Assembly: GCA_958298945.1 (NCBI GenBank)
Contig: OY282606.1
Location: 72,961,622 to 73,025,621 of the forward strand
Direction: 5' to 3'
Origin: Atherix ibis
Taxonomy: Eukaryota > Arthropoda > Insecta > Diptera > Athericidae
DNA length: 64,000 nucleotides
A model generated the notes under the pieces. That model had not been told where the DNA came from. It was given only the letters and a program-made list of their open reading frames with translations, and did not search any database. The translations under genes were made by a program, and so were the position numbers. Position 1 is the first letter of the stretch. Each line of letters begins with the position of its first letter. Shown piece after piece: positions 60,611 through 64,000 of this stretch.

Positions 60611-61878
60611 AAGGATTTTCGAATAAGAGACTAATTGCTAAGGAAATTCAAATGTTTTTTATTTAATGTGAAGTACAATCGATACAATTAAGTTCTGAAT
60701 AAAACGTCATTCAAATGGCCTCCACGACTTCTTTTGCAGGAACGAATTCGATGAACCCAATTTCCGAGCACTTTTTCCAATAAATCAAGTCGTGTGTCAT
60801 AATTAGCACGTTCAATATTGACTTGTAAAGCTTGAGGAGAGTCTGGTTTATTGCTAAAGACCAATGATTTCAAATAACCCCACAAGAAATAGTCTAATGG
60901 TGTTAAATCACTTCTTGGAGGTCATTCAATGTCACAATTTCTTGAAATAATCGAATCTCCGTACTTTTCTCGCAATAATTCGGTTCTTGTACGTGCTGTG
61001 TGGCACGTAGCCCCGTCTTGTTGGAACCAGATGTTGTCAAGATCAATTTCTTCCAATTTCGGCCATAAAAAGTTGGTTATCTTTGATCTACACCGCTCTC
61101 TATTGACAGTAACGGTGTTACCAGCTTCATTTAGAAAGAAGTGCGGACCGATGATTCCACCAGACAAAAAAACACACTAAACTGTCAATTTAGGTGAATG
61201 TAATGGGTGTTCATAACTAATTTGTGGATTTTCTTCGCATCAAAATCGACAGTTTTGTTTATTTACCCCACCACTCAGATGAACGTGAGCCTCATCGTAG
61301 AAGATGATTTTCCTAAAAAAATCGTTATCGTTTTCAAGTTGTTCCAAGACAAAATCAGCAAATTCACGACATTTACGGTGGTCCGATGGCTTCAGTTCTT
61401 GACTGATAACAATTTTATACGGATGCAATCCCAAATCCTTTCTCAAAATCCGCCAGGTTGTGGTTTGATACAGTCCCAATTCTTGAGAACGTCTTTGAAT
61501 CGACAAATTGCGGTCTTCAGTAACACTTGCCTGAACGGCAGCAATATTTTCATTACTTCGAGCGGTTCTTTCTCTTATTGGCACTTGAACATTATGTAAA
61601 GAAAATGTACGCTTGAAATTTTTAACAATTCGACGAATAGCGAGCACAATTGGACGATTATTACGACCATAAAATGGCAAAAGCGCACGAAAAGTTGCAA
61701 TTGGAGAACGATTATTTTGATAATAAAATTGAATAATTAGTAAACGTTGTTCTTACGTATATCTCTCCATGATGAAATTGTAAACATTACTGAATACAAT
61801 GAAAAAAAGGCAGATCATGACTTATTACAAATGGCCGAAATGTTACTTAGAAATCATATCACTCTTATTGGAAAACCC
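60611..61878 (-). mobile_element. DD41D Tc1/mariner element, family M4-related, copy b
   Basis: Ends aaggattttcgaataagag and ctcttattggaaaaccc (inverted, imperfect), TA at 60609-60610 and 61879-61880; 1268 bp. Terminal repeats differ from copy a, so it is a different DD41D family. Confidence 0.85.
60688..61680 (-). pseudogene. DD41D transposase, broken
   Basis: Minus-strand pieces: N-terminus to KQNCRF (61680-61240) with SFSLHNVQVPIRERTAR-like HTH region and IIFYDEAHVHL (first Asp); SGGIIGPHFFLNEAG and FQQDGATCHTARTRTELL (second Asp, 61167-60922); after a TGA replacing the expected Trp before PPRSD, DLTPLDYFLWG (third Asp) and a C-terminus ending RGGHLNDVLF. One residue of the usual CDL motif is lost, so 40 residues separate the last two Asp. 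At least one frameshift and one stop. Confidence 0.83.
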
Positions 61879-64000
61879 TATATTTACCGAAATTAAAGCT
61901 TGCGCTATTCTACAAGCACATATTAACGTTTTTATAATATTTTATTGGAAATAAAATATTTAAAAAATATTTTATTCATTTTTTTAGCCAATATTGATAT
62001 TAATTATTAGCTATCCATTTATTAAAGGAAACTTGGCATCAATATTCAAATTTGCGAGCTTTAACTCCATCTTAAATTTATTACACAGGTCAATTTGCAT
62101 TATACAAGCTAGAAATACAACTCTTATTTGAATGTAATTTAGTAAAATCCGATAGTTTTACAATTATATTTATATTTTTTGCAGAAAATAATTGAATAAC
62201 TTCTTAAGTAGGTAACAGTTATTAGTAACAAAATTGAAAAATCAATAATGGTAAATATGTTGCCCTCATTTTGTTTTTCCTTTATGGTAAAAACACAATT
62301 CCGAGAACGAAAATCACAAAATTTTTAATATGAAATTCGTTAATTTTTGAGAATTGTAGTTTTTGTCGGAATTGTGTTCTTACCTTTATATACGCTTTTG
62401 TCTCTTCTCTTTTCAGCGGGCTATTCAACTTCTCTTTCTCTCCCTTTACTTATTTTCTCATGATTTTCTGCTCATCTATTGGTATAGTGCGCAAAGCCAA
62501 ATTAAAATGATGCGATGCTAAACAAAGAAGAATATCGAATCAAAGAACAAACAAAAACTCTGACGTTTATTTTTATTAGACGCTCCCGCTCAGCTGTGAT
62601 CGTTTTCGACTGACAAACGAAATGTACCGTCACCTACCCGCGTCCGAATTTCTATCTTTATAGTTATTAGTTCACTGAATAGCTGAATCATACTTACTCT
62701 CTTCTTGCATTCATATTCTCTAGCGAAACGGCTGACTGGCTGAATGACTCAGATTTTATTATGCCAGTGGTTGGTTTCGATATTTTCATATATAGAGAGA
62801 GATTTTCAGAGCCTTTAACATATCCATATACATAAATATATGCATATGCGTATAGGAATAAATGTCAGTATACTTTTCTCGCATGAGTGACGTATCAGTT
62901 TCTGTGCTTTTCGCTTTTTGTAGATACTCTTTCCTCTGAGTTTCCAGATGCAAGGCTAGTTAGAAATTTTGTATACAAACATCAGTCAGCTGAGAGCGCG
63001 TCCCACAAAAAGTTTACTTTGAATAGAGTTTCTGGTAAAATTACAAAAAAAATATTTTTTTCTTAATTTTTTATTTTTATTTTTTGTTGTTATTTAAAAA
63101 ATCAAATTAAATTTATTTCTTTTTCATCTTTTTTAAATTAAATAAATTTTTGAGAATTTCTTTTTTGTAAAAATTCATAATATTCTCTTGAAATCAATAT
63201 AAATTCATCATATTCAAAAATATTACAAGTTCTAGAAAATAAATAAAAATTCATACATAAAATTTTGTTTAATTAATGAAATATTTAAGAAAAATCGAAT
63301 TATAAGGATATATAATAAATGAAAAAAAAGAAAAACAAAACAAAACAAAATATCGATTTTATTTTTATATAAAAATACATCAGCAGAAAAAGTGGAAAGA
63401 ATTTATCGAAATATAATTGAGAATAAAATTTAAAAAAATTACAAAATATATTCTGATATATTTCCAAAAAAAACTCTTAGTTAAATAGCATAGAAAGAAA
63501 GACACAATATTAATCAATAAAAATTGTTATTATTCTAATTTTGTTTACTTGAATTTTGTATTTTTTTTTGATTTGCTTGAACAATTATTTTTTTCTTATA
63601 CATATACATATATATTATATTCTAAACAGAATATTTAACAAAAATTGATTTTTTCATGTTCGTAAAAAAATTTTAAAACAAAAAAAAATTTTTTTTTTTT
63701 GATTGTTCCATTTATTTTTAAAAATACATTTTGTTTAAATACAGTATTCAAAAATACCTTAATTTATAGTCGATTTATTGTTCTGTTTTTGTTTTTAAAT
63801 TTTTGTCTTCATAATGCTTTAGGAATTTTCTGTTAATGTGAAATTGAATTGAAAAGGTAGAAAAGTATAATATAGAAAAAAATCAATAATAATAATAAAA
63901 ATATTCATAATTATTTCAAAAACAGTGACTTAAAATATTAATAATAAAAATTAAAAAGGCAAATAAAGAATAAATACGAATTCTATCATATGAAGAAGCA
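61879..64000. other. Non-coding; promoter-like stretch then AT-rich
   Basis: No coding frame. 62380-63020 is richer in GC and in GAGA-type and CT-rich words than the surroundings, with an initiator-like tcagtc at 62982-62987. 63030-64000 is extremely A/T-rich. May be the upstream region of a gene beyond the window. Confidence 0.35.

Noticed and set aside
1..64000. CRISPR array, operon, prophage or bacterial defence system
   Set aside because: No spaced direct repeats, no polycistronic layout; introns and transposons show eukaryotic nuclear DNA.

Overview
This is nuclear DNA from an insect, most likely a fly (Diptera). The evidence is spliced genes with short introns (about 55-110 bp) and GT-AG junctions, very AT-rich spacers, and a heavy load of mariner, Tc1-like and copia-type elements. 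I see no prokaryotic or organellar features and cannot name the species.

Layout. 1-6.6 kb is a transposon cluster: two mariners of one family, two pieces of another, and a retroposed element with a 5S-rRNA-like head. 6.6-16.4 kb is AT-rich and nearly gene-free, holding one mariner and one candidate terminal exon; a second candidate terminal exon lies at 17.5 kb. 16.4-22.1 kb holds three deleted mariner derivatives and a Tc1-like relic. 23.2-29.0 kb is gene-dense: ADAT1 (-), a BtpA-family gene (+) and a Dbl-type RhoGEF (-). 29.7-31.3 kb is an unclassified element with a 406-bp palindrome. 32.4-39.7 kb is an eight-exon terminal nucleotidyltransferase gene (+) with a mariner and a Tc1 relic in its introns. 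41.1 kb holds another mariner derivative. 43.6-54.4 kb is a duplicated nest of two copia-type LTR elements (all -). 54.7-61.9 kb holds two DD41D Tc1/mariner elements flanking a divergent pair, LLPH (-) and waclaw/GUF1 (+). 62-64 kb is non-coding with a promoter-like, GC-richer stretch.

How the genes relate. ADAT1/BtpA-like and LLPH/GUF1 are head-to-head pairs about 300-370 bp apart, so each pair probably shares a promoter region. ADAT1 (tRNA editing), the nucleotidyltransferase (RNA tailing), LLPH (nucleolar) and GUF1 (mitochondrial translation) are all RNA or translation housekeeping factors, but nothing indicates a single pathway.

Most novel signals: the 5S-headed retroelement with a perfect 12-bp target duplication; a mariner subfamily rebuilt with two inverted 5' ends, seen three times; the palindromic TA-flanked element; and the copia nest whose two halves carry the same nested LTR at the same site.
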